Shown here piece by piece: positions 5,201 to 5,427 of a stretch of DNA of 5,427 bases. A program made the translations under genes and the position numbers. Each line of letters begins with the position of its first letter. Within the stretch, counting starts at the first letter, position 1. Source of the DNA: Pseudomonadota bacterium (GTDB taxonomy: Bacteria > Pseudomonadota > Gammaproteobacteria > Burkholderiales > Thiobacillaceae); contig JAJXXS010000094.1 in assembly GCA_021780975.1 (NCBI GenBank), positions 5,423-10,849 of the forward strand. The letters run 5' to 3'. Under the pieces are notes generated by a model. That model was not told the origin of the DNA, made no database searches, and saw only the letters and a list, made by a program, of their open reading frames with translations.

Positions 5201-5226
5201 GGTTCCGACAAACATTGTCGAGAACC
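5201..5226 (+). repeat. Bulged 11-bp hairpin, possibly the displaced 3' hairpin of the metalloprotease gene
   Basis: GGTTC-CGACAA (5201-5211), loop ACA, TTGTCG (5215-5220), one bulged A, then GAACC (5222-5226). No T tract follows. In the reconstructed pre-insertion sequence it begins 17 nt after the last base of the metalloprotease stop codon, where a 3'-end hairpin or terminator is expected. The insertions now place it about 1.4 kb away. Role by position only. Confidence 0.4.
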
Positions 5227-5244
5227 TGCCGCCAACCGCAGGCG

Positions 5245-5263
5245 GCCGCCGCCCGGCGGCGGC
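5245..5263. repeat. GC-only near-perfect palindrome
   Basis: GCC-GCC-GCC-C-GGC-GGC-GGC is a 19-base palindrome around a central C, practically a 7-bp stem with a 5-nt loop. AAAAATTT follows it on the plus strand and TTTTT precedes it on the minus strand, so it is not a standard intrinsic terminator for either. It lies 134 bases before the next start codon and could be a structured leader element or a chance GC run. Confidence 0.4.
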
Positions 5264-5397
5264 AAAAATTTCCCTGCTGATCAGGGTGTTTCCGGCTGCG
5301 GGTTGGCGGGCCCGGGTCTTGCGTGTTGAAGCTCAGAAGCCTGGCTCCGTGTGGCGTGTGCCGCCGGAAGCCGGCCCTTGCAGAAGGAGCTGAGCCC

Positions 5398-5427
5398 ATG
5401 AGCGCAATCGTTTTCATCCTCCTCGCG
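5398..5427 (+). CDS. 5' end of an unidentified gene, cut by the window edge
   Basis: An ATG at 5398 opens a frame reading MSAIVFILLA to the window end, preceded by AGAAGGAG (5382-5389), the best ribosome-binding site in the window, at 8-nt spacing. The visible residues are hydrophobic, suggesting a membrane segment or signal sequence at the N-terminus. Ten codons are too few to name a family. About 210 bp of non-coding sequence lies in front, so it probably has its own promoter, which I could not identify. Confidence 0.55.
   Translation, partial: MSAIVFILLA

Noticed and set aside
4967..5215. An 82-codon minus-strand frame crossing the right end of the IS and the outer element
   Set aside because: It spans the IS terminus, a target duplication and both terminal repeats, so it is a by-product of the junction. 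It may be annotated as a hypothetical protein wherever the repeat occurs, but nothing supports translation.
1..5427. CRISPR array, tRNA or rRNA genes, phage or defence modules
   Set aside because: I found no regularly spaced direct repeats, no tRNA-like cloverleaf signal and no rRNA sequence by eye. The genes present are housekeeping, regulatory, transport, export and IS functions.

Overview
The window reads as a chromosomal segment of a high-G+C betaproteobacterium. Rhodocyclales-like relatives (Thauera, Azoarcus, Zoogloea) are my best guess. The pointers are an 86-residue IF-1 longer than the usual 72, a GcvA-type LysR regulator and a PEP-CTERM exported protein. The species is inference; no rRNA or other marker is present.

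Layout: (1) 96-708 holds two small plus-strand genes for OB-fold RNA-binding proteins, a CspA-family cold-shock protein and IF-1 (infA). A very strong hairpin/T-tract terminator separates them and lies almost directly against the infA ribosome-binding site. (2) 757-2641 is a divergent pair: a minus-strand ten-helix EamA/DMT transporter and a plus-strand LysR-family regulator sharing a 97-bp control region. (3) 2849-3799 encodes an exported PEP-CTERM protein of the NF038122 metalloprotease type, with an HExxE core instead of HExxH. A candidate sigma-54 promoter lies in front of it. (4) 3800-5180 is a nested mobile structure. A complete IS5-subgroup element (3817-5033, transposase on the minus strand) sits at a TTAA inside a short, non-coding, MITE-like element with long terminal inverted repeats. 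That outer element is flanked by CTAG, and the left CTAG contains the stop codon of the metalloprotease gene. (5) 5185-5397 is non-coding and has two strong dyads. The start of another plus-strand gene, well placed behind a good ribosome-binding site, runs off the window at 5398.

How the parts may work together: Csp and IF-1 are both small RNA-melting OB-fold proteins, and the terminator between them looks like an attenuator controlling infA. The LysR regulator probably controls the adjacent exporter. The PEP-CTERM protein would be exported by Sec and processed by an exosortase encoded elsewhere. The most informative structural observation is the two-step insertion history at 3796-5184. It can be read directly because removing the IS restores the outer element's terminal repeat across the junction.
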